Source: DATAFF01 sp036265615
GTDB lineage: Bacteria; Pseudomonadota; Alphaproteobacteria; Rhizobiales; Aestuariivirgaceae
Length of the DNA: 64,000 bases
Direction of reading: 5' to 3'
Assembly: GCA_036265615.1 (NCBI GenBank)
Contig: DATAOT010000247.1
Coordinates: forward strand, 1-64,000
The notes beneath the pieces were generated by a model. It was not told where the DNA came from, searched no databases, and saw nothing but the letters and a program-made list of their open reading frames with translations. Both the position numbers and the translations under genes were made by a program. The number at the start of each line of letters is the position of its first letter. Position 1 is the stretch's first letter. Positions 32,987 through 41,885 of the stretch are shown here, piece by piece.

Positions 32987-34354
32987 TTATCGCGGCAGTA
33001 GCTTCACCTTTAAGCCCGTCCGGGGTCGCAGCGTGATGAGACCGACGGGTTCGATCTCCTCCGGATTCACGATCTCGAGCCGCCATCGTCCAGCCAGCAC
33101 AGCAAGGATCAACGTACCCTCCATCATCGCAAAGCCCTGGCCGATGCAGATCCGCGGCCCTGCTCCGAAGGGCAAATAGGCAAAGCGGTCCCGCTCGCCT
33201 TGGCCGGCAGCAAACCGCTCGGGTTGAAATCGTTCCGGGTCATGCCACAGCTTGCGATGGCGGTGCAGCAGCCAAGGAGAGACAATGACGTCCGTACCAG
33301 CCGCAACCTCATGTCCTGCCACAACGTCGCCGGCAATGGCGCGCCGCGCTATCGTATGAACGGGCGGATAAAGACGCATCGCCTCCTCGAGAACTTGCCG
33401 CGTATAGGTCAGCCGAGCCAGATCGGCCGATCGAACGGCACCGCCTTCCACCACCCTGTTCAACTCCGACTGCAGTGCTTCATCCGCGCCCCGATGCATG
33501 CCGAGCAGATACGATGCCCAGACCACCGCCATGGCGGTGGTCTCGTGACCGGCAGTGAAGATCGTGGCGATTTGCGCCCGGATTTCGCTATCCGACATTC
33601 CCTGCCCCGTTTCCGCATCTCGCGCCGTCATGAGAAGCGTGAGCAGGTCCGTGCGCTCGCCATGTTCGCGCTTGCGGGAAGCCATCAATCGTGAAATCAC
33701 GGGCTCGAACCCGCGAACTGCCGATCGACCTCTCCAGATAGCAGGCCGTGGCACCCATTGCGGCAGACCCAGCAGATCGGCCACGCCGGGATGGACCACT
33801 CTCTGATACTTGGCAATCCCCTGCGCGATCTCCATGACTTCTTCGGAACTGTCGAGAGAGAACATGGCCTTGGAGATGATGGTCAGTGTCAGAAGAACGA
33901 TCTCGCTCACGAGATCCAGGATCGTTCCAGCTCGCCATCGGTCGGCGACCTTGGCCGTCTCCGCGACGATCAATTCTCCAAGCGATTCGAGATTTCTGGC
34001 GCTGAAGGCGGGCGCCATGATCCGCCTTTGGCGCTTCCATTCGCTTCCCTCTGTCGTGATCAGACCGCGTCCCAGGCCCGGCTCCAGAAGATTCCTGGCG
34101 ATCGGCGTCTTTTCATAATTCGAATGGTTGTCGAGCAGGACATGGCGTGCTGCCGGCGGGCTGTTCGCGACCACCACGTGGCGGAACAACAGATGGCGTT
34201 CCATCCAGTCGAGCTCATAGGCCTCCTCGCTCCAAAGCTCCAGATTGTTGTCCGCTGAGGCACGGATCACACCGAAGATGGATGGCGGTTTCTGAACCTG
34301 CCGGGGCCGCGCCAAGGCGCGGTCCCCATCTGGGTAAGAAATGTTCCTGGTCAT
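32987..34354 (-). CDS. cytochrome P450
   Basis: This 455-residue soluble P450 has all core motifs: the oxygen-binding I-helix AGHETTA at 268-274, ExxR at 324-327 (EEAMRLYPP), and the heme-binding FGAGPRICIG with the thiolate cysteine at 403. There is no membrane anchor. P450s need electrons from a ferredoxin or flavodoxin system, and none is encoded nearby. Substrate is unknown; the sequence resembles the broad group related to CYP102/CYP110-like fatty acid or terpenoid hydroxylases only in a general way. It is upstream of the esterase gene in the same direction (80-base gap). Confidence 0.92.
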   Translation of the reverse strand: MTRNISYPDGDRALARPRQVQKPPSIFGVIRASADNNLELWSEEAYELDWMERHLLFRHVVVANSPPAARHVLLDNHSNYEKTPIARNLLEPGLGRGLITTEGSEWKRQRRIMAPAFSARNLESLGELIVAETAKVADRWRAGTILDLVSEIVLLTLTIISKAMFSLDSSEEVMEIAQGIAKYQRVVHPGVADLLGLPQWVPRPAIWRGRSAVRGFEPVISRLMASRKREHGERTDLLTLLMTARDAETGQGMSDSEIRAQIATIFTAGHETTAMAVVWASYLLGMHRGADEALQSELNRVVEGGAVRSADLARLTYTRQVLEEAMRLYPPVHTIARRAIAGDVVAGHEVAAGTDVIVSPWLLHRHRKLWHDPERFQPERFAAGQGERDRFAYLPFGAGPRICIGQGFAMMEGTLILAVLAGRWRLEIVNPEEIEPVGLITLRPRTGLKVKLLPR

Positions 34355-34362
34355 GCGCTATG

Positions 34363-35211
34363 TTACCACGCCGCTCCGCTCGGTGCCGCGATCGCCCGAT
34401 GGCGTGGCTGCAAAGAGTGAGCACCATCGCCCGGCACTCCCAATATCCAGCCTTCGACCTGTGCGACCGCCTGCAGGGCCGCAGGAAGGTCCGGCTTGAG
34501 AAACGTCCCAAGCGTGCCCTCGCGGTCGGCGCCTGCAAGCCAGGCAGCGACGCAGAAGGCGTCGTGCTGGTCGGCCGTGCGACCTTCCTTCGCGAAGTCG
34601 CGGCGCCACAGCGACGGATAGACCTCGGCAATGACGGAACCACCCGCTGGGACGTCCCATCCGTCGAATGGCCAGAAATGGACCTTCCCGCCACTTTTTC
34701 GCCGAATGAAGCGCAACCACGGGAGTCCGGCATGTGTGGATTTCGCCACCGAGCCCTGCACGTCGAAATGAAACGGTGATTTGGCGCGAGGGGCCTGTTC
34801 ATCCGTCAATCGGCGCCATCTGGCACTGCCGGTGCGCACGGCGCCGTTGCCGATCAGTCCCTGTCGCACGTAATCGACATAGGTATGGGCCTCGTCGGTC
34901 GGCCAGTGGTCCTGGAAATCCTCGAGAAAGGCCGGCCAGTTCAGCTTCAGCCCATGCGCCCGGAAGTAGCGCAGCGGAAATGAAAAGGCGTGATCGATGC
35001 CGACCAGCGTCGGCATAGTCTCGGCGAGCCGCGCGATCAGCCATTCGGCGGTGTCACGCCGCGTCCAATATTTGCGGCGCGATGGTGGAGGAAGGACCTC
35101 GACCGGCACGCCCTCACCTTGGGCCAGGTAGATGCGCAAGCCCTTGAGGCTGGCCGTCGGAGTCTCTGCGCCTGAATAGTCAATACCGATGTAGCGAGCA
35201 AAGATGGGCAT
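34363..35211 (-). CDS. DUF429-like protein
   Basis: This 282-residue protein has an N-terminal YIGIDYSGAETP block and an internal LVGIDHAFSFPLRYF, which fit the DUF429 family with a predicted RNase H-like fold; later acidic positions include VIAEVYPSLW and QHDAFCVAAWL. The function of the family is not established; a nuclease activity has been predicted from the fold. ATG 35211 gives the family-like N-terminus, while an in-frame ATG 35235 would add eight residues. It is 9 bases from the P450 start in the same direction, so the two may be co-transcribed. Confidence 0.6.
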   Translation of the reverse strand: MPIFARYIGIDYSGAETPTASLKGLRIYLAQGEGVPVEVLPPPSRRKYWTRRDTAEWLIARLAETMPTLVGIDHAFSFPLRYFRAHGLKLNWPAFLEDFQDHWPTDEAHTYVDYVRQGLIGNGAVRTGSARWRRLTDEQAPRAKSPFHFDVQGSVAKSTHAGLPWLRFIRRKSGGKVHFWPFDGWDVPAGGSVIAEVYPSLWRRDFAKEGRTADQHDAFCVAAWLAGADREGTLGTFLKPDLPAALQAVAQVEGWILGVPGDGAHSLQPRHRAIAAPSGAAW

Positions 35212-35334
35212 TCCATTCCGTACGCGTATGACCATAGTGCCGCAAGGCTCGCGTCACATTGCGGCGGCGGCGGAGTTTTGGCACCAATGGGGCGCTGCCG
35301 CCGCCTCGCGGAACGGGCATCCACTGGAGGTCAA

Positions 35335-36504
35335 ATGAAAATCGCATCTGTCGAAACATTTCGTTTGTATCCGATGGCCATCAAGGAGGCGTGGGTCGAG
35401 GACGAATATGTTTGGCCGAGCCATCCACCCTCGCTCCTCGTGAAAGTCACTGCCGAGGATGGCACATATGGCGTCGGCGAGGCATCGAGCCAAGAGTGGT
35501 ACCTCGCTGAATCGAGCGAGCAGATCGAGGCCCAGATTGCGCCCTACGACAGGGTGCTGAGAGGTCGAGATCCGGAGAACTTCGCGCTTTGCCAGCATCT
35601 CATGGAGGCTGCTTACGGCGGCGGCATGCCCGGCTCGCGAACCGCGCGGTCGGGCGTGGACATGGCGCTGTACGACCTGGTCGGCAAAGCCCGTGGCCTG
35701 CCGGTGCATGCGCTGCTTGGGGGTGCCTATCGCAATGAGCTGACCATGCTGACCAACCTTTATCACAAGACACCGCAGGACATGGCGGATGGCTGTCGGG
35801 AATATGTGTCCCGCGGCTTCAAAGGCCTTAAGATCAAGGTCGGCGACGTCTTGCTGGCCAAGGGCTGGAGCCGTGACAACCTGCTTTCCGAGCTGGCCAA
35901 ACTGGATGCTGCCGTGGCAGCAACTCCGCGCGACGTCCTGATCGACGCCGATGCCAATCAGGGATGGGAAAGCGCCGGATGGGCTGTCCAGTCATTGCGC
36001 CGCTACGCCGCTTGCGACAATCTTTCCATCGAGCAGCCCCTGCCCTATGCCGACCTGGACGGCCATGTTCACATCAGGCGTGCTGCCGGCGTGCCAGTCA
36101 TCCTCGATGAGTCCGTCTGGTCGGCGAAACAGATGCTCCAGATCGCGCGAATGCAGGCTTGCGATCGCATCGTGCTCAAGCTCAATCGCCTGGGTGGGTT
36201 CTTCGAATCCATGAAAGTCGCCGCTATTTGTGAAAGCGCCAATATCGGCGTTTCGGTGGATACAAATCCCTACACCCTGATAGGCGATACCGCCTGCTGC
36301 CATATTGCTTCGGCGATCCGCACCCATTATCCGGTGGACTGTGAGGGCCATGTCTCCTTTCTCGACCTGGGGCCGCACAAATTCATCACGGGCGGAATTA
36401 CGATCAAGGGCGGTCACGCATACCTTCCGGACGCGCCGGGGCTTGGGATCGACATCGACTGGAGCTCTCTCGCCAGGCACCGCGAGGCAGGATACGAGCG
36501 TTGA
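35335..36504 (+). CDS. enolase-superfamily enzyme (mandelate racemase/muconate lactonizing type)
   Basis: This 389-residue protein has the two-domain enolase fold. The catalytic KxK is GLKIKVG (K166, K168), metal ligands are in DADANQG (D206), SIEQPLP (E233) and ILDES (D258), and a second lysine is in VLKLNRLGG (K282). This lysine pattern places it in the muconate lactonizing subgroup, whose members do racemisation, epimerisation, dehydration or cycloisomerisation of carboxylic acids. The C-terminal pattern SVDTNPYTLIGD is not the one I know from dipeptide epimerases. ATG 35335 has TGGAGG upstream. It precedes an importer operon and a malate/tartrate-type dehydrogenase, suggesting a hydroxy-acid or amino-acid-derived substrate. 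Confidence 0.85.
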   Translation: MKIASVETFRLYPMAIKEAWVEDEYVWPSHPPSLLVKVTAEDGTYGVGEASSQEWYLAESSEQIEAQIAPYDRVLRGRDPENFALCQHLMEAAYGGGMPGSRTARSGVDMALYDLVGKARGLPVHALLGGAYRNELTMLTNLYHKTPQDMADGCREYVSRGFKGLKIKVGDVLLAKGWSRDNLLSELAKLDAAVAATPRDVLIDADANQGWESAGWAVQSLRRYAACDNLSIEQPLPYADLDGHVHIRRAAGVPVILDESVWSAKQMLQIARMQACDRIVLKLNRLGGFFESMKVAAICESANIGVSVDTNPYTLIGDTACCHIASAIRTHYPVDCEGHVSFLDLGPHKFITGGITIKGGHAYLPDAPGLGIDIDWSSLARHREAGYER

Positions 36505-36537
36505 CTGTCCCCGGCCGAGTTCGGGTGACCACCCGTC

Positions 36538-37452
36538 TCAGTCCACGCTCCGAAACATCTCGATGGCGGTTGCGGCAGCATTTGGCAGAACATCTGTGCT
36601 CTCACTCATGCGCCTGCCCTCGGTGAACATCACCAGGATCATGGGAGCAAGGCCGGGCACCTCAATTCGCGCCGCATCATGGCGGCGATAGCTGGCGCGC
36701 GCATCGCCCGTCCAGCCGGTCCATCCGGCCTTGGACCAAAGCCTCGCAGCCGCCGGCAGCCCCGCTCCGAAGTAACCGGTCACCTGGGCATTGGGGTTCG
36801 CCGCGACCCATGCCGCGTCATGCCGCCTGGCCAGCAGATCCTGCATCGCCAGCCGACTGTCGCGGGAGAATGTGTCCCCGGCGAAGATCTCGTGAAACAG
36901 CCGTGCCGTGGCATTCGTCGTCAGGCTGTTGTGCCCCAGGGCGTCGACCAGCTGACGTTCGCGGCCATATCGGTCGTCATCCATGTTTTTTTGCGCCACA
37001 TTGATCGGCGCCATTTCCGGCCAATCGAAGCTGCGAATCCATCGATTGGCGAAGCTGCGCCTGTCCACCCAATCCTGCAGCTCACGGCCATCGAGCAATG
37101 TGTCGCCGGTCGTCTCGGTCACCAGATCGATGATGTAGTTGGTCGCCGTGTTGCTCGACCATTTGATCATGTCGTGCATCGCGCGGTCGAGCTCGGCATG
37201 GGGCTCGATCCCGCCGGCCTCGAGACAGTGGAGCGCCGCCGCCATCCAGAACGTCTTGATGACCGAGCAGGGATAGAAGGGCAGATCGCCATTGTGCGAG
37301 AAGCCCTGCGGAGCGCCCGGGCCGTCATAGACGGCAACCGTCAGCCCGAGGCTGGAAGCTGTGAGGCCAAGCGCTGCGTTGTTGGCGAGGATGGTCGAAA
37401 CGAGGCGGGAACCCACCTCGGCAATGGCTCGATCGTCTCGGAAAAATCTCAT
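36538..37452 (-). CDS. class A beta-lactamase-like serine hydrolase
   Basis: This 304-residue protein belongs to the serine beta-lactamase/penicillin-binding fold. It has SxxK as SVIK (S63, K66), SxN as SSN (99-101, in KWSSNTAT), and KAG in place of the usual KTG. No signal peptide is evident, which is unusual for a resistance enzyme or a PBP and argues for a cytoplasmic amide or ester hydrolase. Its location between the enolase-family gene and a peptide/opine importer suggests it may hydrolyse an imported amide or lactam, which is inference. It is oriented against its neighbours. Confidence 0.72.
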   Translation of the reverse strand: MRFFRDDRAIAEVGSRLVSTILANNAALGLTASSLGLTVAVYDGPGAPQGFSHNGDLPFYPCSVIKTFWMAAALHCLEAGGIEPHAELDRAMHDMIKWSSNTATNYIIDLVTETTGDTLLDGRELQDWVDRRSFANRWIRSFDWPEMAPINVAQKNMDDDRYGRERQLVDALGHNSLTTNATARLFHEIFAGDTFSRDSRLAMQDLLARRHDAAWVAANPNAQVTGYFGAGLPAAARLWSKAGWTGWTGDARASYRRHDAARIEVPGLAPMILVMFTEGRRMSESTDVLPNAAATAIEMFRSVD

Positions 37453-37564
37453 GGCCGAGCAGTTGACTTCTTCATGAAGAGCGCCGCTGAATCAAGGACG
37501 TGCCGGGAGCCGGCCCGCGCACCGCTCTCATACATGAGTTCACGCCTTCCGTCAGGAGATTTTG

Positions 37565-39076
37565 ATGCGCAACAGCCTGATCGTCGCGTTGTTGGGATTG
37601 ATGACCATAGGAGCTGGATCGGCCGATGCATGGGCACAGGGTTCCGAGCGGTTTCGCCTGGGGATCTTTGCCGATGCACAGTCGCTCGATCCGATCGCCA
37701 CCAGCGACAATCCCTCGATTTGGTCGCAGCTGCTGATCTACGATACCCTGATCAGGCCGGCCAGGGATGGCACCAAGCTTGAGCCTGGATTGGCCGAATC
37801 CTGGACGTCCAATGCTGACGGTACGGAATTCGTTTTCAAGCTGCGCGACGCCAAATTCTCCGACGGCACGCAAGTGACGGTTGACGACGTCATCGCATCG
37901 CTCAAGCGGGCGCAGAGCGATCAGTCCAACTGGAAGCGCTTCTTCAAGCCGATAAGCCGAATGGAAGCCGTCGACGCCAGGACAGTCAAGATCGCGCTCG
38001 ACAAGCCGTTCACGCCCTTGCTGAACAATCTTGCCCTGTTCAGCGCCGCGATCCTGCCTGCAAAACAGCTGCAGGAGAAAGGAGCGAGCTTCTTCGAAAA
38101 GCCGATCGGCTCAGGCCCGTTCATGCTGAAGAACTGGGCGCGCGGCAGCAAGATCGAGCTCGCCGCCAACCCGAACTATTGGCAGAAGGGGAAGCCATCG
38201 GTCAAGGAAGTCGACATCATGGTGATCGGCGAGGACAACAGCCGCGTGCTGCAGCTTCAGGCCGGGCAGATCGACGCGATGATCAATGTGCCGGTCAATC
38301 AGATCAAGTCCATCGCATCCTCCGGCGACATCACCGCGAAGGTCGCTCCGGTCTATAGGATAGACTTGGTTCAGCTGAACACCAGGGAAAAGCCGCTCGA
38401 CAATGAGAAGGTGCGCCAGGCGCTGAACTATGCCATCGACAAGGAGGGGATCATTCAGGGGCTCCTGTTCGGCACCGGCACGCCCGCCGTCTCCTCGATG
38501 CCGGTCATGCGCTATCACAACACTGCCCTGAAGCCCTATCCCCATGATCCGGAAAAAGCCAAGGCGCTCCTTAAGGACGCCGGTCTTCCCGACGGCTTTT
38601 CGATGACGATGCTGGTGCAATCCGGCGATACGACGTTCCAGCAGGTCGGCGCCGCGATCCAGGCAAATCTCCAGGATGTCGGCGTGAAGACCGAGCTGCA
38701 GCTGATTGAATCGGGGGCGCAGTGGGACACCACCAAGAGCGGCAAGTATCAGGCATCGCTCAGCTATGCCACGAGCGACACTGTCGATCCCGACCAGCTT
38801 ATCGGCTTCACGGCAGTCAATCCCGAACGGGCCGATGCCTTTCACACCGAATGGAAAAGCGACCGTCTGAACGAGCTCTACGACAAGGAGCGGGTGACGG
38901 CTGATGGTCCGGAGCGGGAAAAGATGTTCCAGGAGATGGAGCAGATCGTCCATGACGGGTCGCCATTCATTTTCCTCTACAACAAGGGCGCAACCTACGC
39001 CTACCGCAACAATGTAGAGGGATTCGAGGTGCTGCCGACCTCCAACTGGCGACTGGAAGACGTCGTCGTGAAGTAA
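37565..39076 (+). CDS. peptide/opine-type ABC importer binding protein
   Basis: This 503-residue family 5 solute-binding protein has a Sec signal peptide (about 1-22, AGSADAWAQ). Family features include FRLGIFADAQSLDPI, LIRPARDGTKLEPGLAESW and FKLRDAKFSDGTQVT, then KIELAANPNYWQKGKP. Such proteins bind peptides, nickel, opines, glutathione or sugar-acid conjugates. ATG 37565 follows AGGAGA; a TTG one codon upstream is in frame. It opens a rightward operon of two permeases and two ATPases. The ligand is unknown. Confidence 0.91.
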   Translation: MRNSLIVALLGLMTIGAGSADAWAQGSERFRLGIFADAQSLDPIATSDNPSIWSQLLIYDTLIRPARDGTKLEPGLAESWTSNADGTEFVFKLRDAKFSDGTQVTVDDVIASLKRAQSDQSNWKRFFKPISRMEAVDARTVKIALDKPFTPLLNNLALFSAAILPAKQLQEKGASFFEKPIGSGPFMLKNWARGSKIELAANPNYWQKGKPSVKEVDIMVIGEDNSRVLQLQAGQIDAMINVPVNQIKSIASSGDITAKVAPVYRIDLVQLNTREKPLDNEKVRQALNYAIDKEGIIQGLLFGTGTPAVSSMPVMRYHNTALKPYPHDPEKAKALLKDAGLPDGFSMTMLVQSGDTTFQQVGAAIQANLQDVGVKTELQLIESGAQWDTTKSGKYQASLSYATSDTVDPDQLIGFTAVNPERADAFHTEWKSDRLNELYDKERVTADGPEREKMFQEMEQIVHDGSPFIFLYNKGATYAYRNNVEGFEVLPTSNWRLEDVVVK

Positions 39077-39079
39077 CAT

Positions 39080-39108
39080 GATTGCGGGCGCCGGAGCCGC
39101 CCGCAATC
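39080..39108 (+). promoter_or_regulatory. perfect 11-bp stem-loop after the peptide-type binding-protein gene
   Basis: GATTGCGGGCG (39080-39090) and CGCCCGCAATC (39098-39108) form an exact 11-base-pair stem with a 7-base loop. It starts three bases after the binding-protein stop and ends before the permease ATG at 39126. It would cover the possible start at 39078. No U-tract follows. Likely an RNA-stabilising or partial attenuation structure; this is inference. Confidence 0.65.
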
Positions 39109-39125
39109 CCATCGACTGTGACAGC

Positions 39126-40067
39126 ATGACTCTTTTGTTGTTCCTTCTGCGCCGAATCATCCAGCTGATCCCGGCGCTCATCGGAATCACCATCGTTGCC
39201 TTCCTGCTCTTGCGCGTTCTGCCGGGCGACCCCGCTTCCCTCCTGATCGGGGCCCGCGGCAGCGAAGCCGACGTCGTCATGTTGCGGCACCAGCTTGGCC
39301 TCGATGCGCCGCTCTGGCAGCAATATCTGACCTTTCTCGGCGACGTGCTGAACGGATCCTTCGGGCAGTCCCTCGTACAGCGCCGCCCCGTTGCCCTCGT
39401 CATCGCCGAACGCTTCTCGCCGACGATCCTGCTCGTTGTCTATGCCACGATGCTCGCGGTCGTCATCACCCTGCCGCTGGCGACATTGTCGGCAGTGAAG
39501 CGCGGGTCGCTGATCGACCTCGGAATTCAGGCCTTCTTCGTGGCAGTGATGTCGATGCCCACATTCTGGCTCGGCGTGCTGCTCATCCTGCTGTTCGGGA
39601 TCAAAGTGCCGCTGTTTCCCGTAGCCGGCTATGGCCAGGGCTTCCTGGATCGGCTCTGGCACCTGTTTCTGCCGGCGCTCGTCATTGCGCTCGGCACTTC
39701 GGCGCTGACGATCCGCAGTCTGCGGAGCAGCCTGATAGCCGTCCGCTCGGCGGAGTTCGTCGACACGGCGCGGTCTAAGGGGTTGAGCGAGGGCGAGGTG
39801 CTGCGCCGTCACATCATGCGCAACTCGTTGATCAGCACGGTGTCGGTCCTGAGCGTGCACACGAGCTGGGTGATCGGCGGAACGGTGGTGATCGAAGCCG
39901 TCTTCGCCCTGCCCGGGATGGGCAACCTACTGGTGACCTCTGTGTTCAGTCGGGATTATCCGGTCGTACAGGGTCTGACCGTTGTCTTCGCGCTTCTGGT
40001 GATGTTGATCAGCGTGCTGACGGACCTCGCCTATGCTGCGATCGATCCAAGAATTCGCCTGCAATGA
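39126..40067 (+). CDS. peptide/opine-type ABC importer permease (DppB-like)
   Basis: This 313-residue permease has the DppB/OppB N-terminus (LLRRIIQLIPALIGITIVAFLLL split over the first helix), the RVLPGDPAS motif and about six membrane helices. The coupling loop reads FVDTARSKGLSEGEVLRRHI. An upstream ATG at 39078 lies in the hairpin and would add 16 non-conserved residues, so ATG 39126 is preferred, though its ribosome-binding site is weak. The gene's last bases overlap the partner permease start (40064-40067). Confidence 0.9.
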   Translation: MTLLLFLLRRIIQLIPALIGITIVAFLLLRVLPGDPASLLIGARGSEADVVMLRHQLGLDAPLWQQYLTFLGDVLNGSFGQSLVQRRPVALVIAERFSPTILLVVYATMLAVVITLPLATLSAVKRGSLIDLGIQAFFVAVMSMPTFWLGVLLILLFGIKVPLFPVAGYGQGFLDRLWHLFLPALVIALGTSALTIRSLRSSLIAVRSAEFVDTARSKGLSEGEVLRRHIMRNSLISTVSVLSVHTSWVIGGTVVIEAVFALPGMGNLLVTSVFSRDYPVVQGLTVVFALLVMLISVLTDLAYAAIDPRIRLQ

Positions 40068-40906
40068 GCACCATAGGCCTCCCTCTTGCTGGTCGGCGCC
40101 GGCCCCGTTGGAATGCTCAACTGGCCGCAGGATCGGCAATGCTCGCAACCATGCTCGTCGCGATCTGGGGTGCACCGCTGCTCGTCCCCTTCGATCCGCT
40201 CAAGGTGAACTTCCAAAGCGCGCTCCAGCCTCCCAATTCGGTGCATTGGCTGGGTACGGACAATCTCGGCCGCGACATCCTTGCCAGAATGCTGTTCGCC
40301 GGAAAGGTCGACCTGCAGATCGCGGTGATCTGCGTCCTGCTGCCATTTGCCGTCGGTTCGATGACCGGAGCAATTGCCGGTTATTTCGGCGGGGCTGTCG
40401 ACCGGATCATCTCCGCTGTCATCGACATACTCTGGGCATTTCCTTTCTACGTTCTGGTCATTGCCATCATAGGAACTCTCGGGCCTTCGACAGGCAATCT
40501 CTATCTTGCATTCACCCTCGTGGTCTGGATCTCTTTTGCGCGAATCGTCCGCGGCGAGGTCCTGGTCGCTCGGGAGACCGAATATGTGCTGGCTGCCCGC
40601 ATGCTCGGCTTTAGCCATGCGCGCATCATCCTCCGCCACGTGCTGCCCAATGCCATCACCCCGGCGCTGGTCTATGCCATGGCAGACGTGGTGTTGACGA
40701 TCCTCGCGATCACGGCGCTCAGCTTCCTGGGACTCGGCGTGCAGCCCCCGACGCCGGAGTGGGGCATCATGATCGCCGATGGGCGGAACTTCATCTTCGA
40801 CGCCTGGTGGATGTCGACCTTCCCGGGACTGGCGATCGTCTATGCCGGAATCGCATTTACCCTGATCGGCGACGGCCTTGACAGCCTTTTGCGGCCGAAA
40901 GGCTGA
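40064..40906 (+). CDS. peptide/opine-type ABC importer permease (DppC-like)
   Basis: This 280-residue permease has the DppC-family landmark HWLGTDNLGRDILARMLF and a coupling loop around EYVLAARMLGFSHARIILR. The C-terminus is typical: SFLGLGVQPPTPEWG. It starts in an ATGA overlap with DppB-like and ends 4 bases before the first ATPase. Together the two permeases form the membrane channel of the importer. Confidence 0.92.
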   Translation: MSTIGLPLAGRRRPRWNAQLAAGSAMLATMLVAIWGAPLLVPFDPLKVNFQSALQPPNSVHWLGTDNLGRDILARMLFAGKVDLQIAVICVLLPFAVGSMTGAIAGYFGGAVDRIISAVIDILWAFPFYVLVIAIIGTLGPSTGNLYLAFTLVVWISFARIVRGEVLVARETEYVLAARMLGFSHARIILRHVLPNAITPALVYAMADVVLTILAITALSFLGLGVQPPTPEWGIMIADGRNFIFDAWWMSTFPGLAIVYAGIAFTLIGDGLDSLLRPKG

Positions 40907-40910
40907 GCAG

Positions 40911-41885
40911 ATGGAGAAGCTCCTCGCCATCAGGGATCTTCTCACCGTGTTCGGCGAAGCAGACCGCAGGGTGGTCGCTGTTGACCGCGTGTCGTTCGAT
41001 CTCCAACGTGGCGAAGTCTTCGGCCTGGTGGGGGAGTCCGGCTGCGGCAAGTCTGCAACTTGCCGGTCGATCACGCGCCTCTTTGGCGGGGCCGCGGCCC
41101 GGATCGAGAGCGGATCGATCCTCTTCGAGGGCACCGACCTCGTGAAGCTCAGCGACCGGCGCATGATGCAGATCCGTGGACGAGGGATCGCCATGGTGTT
41201 CCAGGACCCGATGTCGTCGCTCAATCCCACGATGCGCATTGGCAAGCAGATTGACGAGGCGGTCCAGCGGCATCACGGTCTTCCGCGCCAGGAAGTGCGG
41301 GCTGAAACCATCCGGCTGCTGGAGCGTGTCGGTGTAGCCTCGGCCGCGCGACGGGTGGACGCATGGCCGCACGAGTTCTCGGGCGGCATGCGGCAGAGGG
41401 TGATGATCGCAATGGCTCTTGCGGGCCGTCCCAGGCTGCTCATTGCGGACGAGCCGACGACGGCGCTGGACGTCACCATACAGGACCAGATCTTGAAGCT
41501 GCTGCTCGGTCTTCGGCGCGAATTCGGCATGAGCATCCTCCTGGTGACTCACGATCTCGGCGTGGTTGCGCAGACCTGTGACCGCGTTGCCGTGATGTAT
41601 GCCGGCCGAATCGCCGAGTGCGCCACGACCGTGGAGCTTTTTACCCGGCCGAAGCATCCCTACACCGAGGCGCTCCTGGCGGCCCTGCCGGCGCGGCAAC
41701 GGCGTGGGCAGGCGCTGCGCGCGATTGGCGGTATGCCGCCCGATCTCGCGATGCCGCCGCCCGGCTGTCGCTTTCATCCGCGCTGCGCCTATGTCGAGGA
41801 GGCCTGCATCGCGGCCGAACCGCCGCTGCTCGGCATCGGCAATCGCCATCTCACGGCTTGCCGCCGCCACGAGATCCTGCCATGA
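40911..41885 (+). CDS. peptide/opine-type ABC importer ATPase (DppD-like)
   Basis: This 324-residue ATPase has Walker A GESGCGKSA, Q-loop FQDPMSSLNPT, signature FSGGMRQR and Walker B LLIADEPTTALD. The C-terminal cysteine-containing tail (PGCRFHPRCAYVEEAC) is the usual oligopeptide-ATPase extension, in some members an iron-sulfur cluster site. The residue after the Walker A lysine-serine is alanine instead of threonine (GKSA), a common variation in this branch. Its stop overlaps the next ATPase start by 4 bases. Confidence 0.92.
   Translation: MEKLLAIRDLLTVFGEADRRVVAVDRVSFDLQRGEVFGLVGESGCGKSATCRSITRLFGGAAARIESGSILFEGTDLVKLSDRRMMQIRGRGIAMVFQDPMSSLNPTMRIGKQIDEAVQRHHGLPRQEVRAETIRLLERVGVASAARRVDAWPHEFSGGMRQRVMIAMALAGRPRLLIADEPTTALDVTIQDQILKLLLGLRREFGMSILLVTHDLGVVAQTCDRVAVMYAGRIAECATTVELFTRPKHPYTEALLAALPARQRRGQALRAIGGMPPDLAMPPPGCRFHPRCAYVEEACIAAEPPLLGIGNRHLTACRRHEILP

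Noticed and set aside
36538..37452. Beta-lactam resistance gene
   Set aside because: No signal peptide, altered KTG motif (KAG) and a catabolic neighbourhood make resistance unlikely.
39078..39125. ATG at 39078 as start of the DppB-like permease
   Set aside because: It lies in a strong hairpin with no good ribosome-binding site and adds 16 non-conserved residues.
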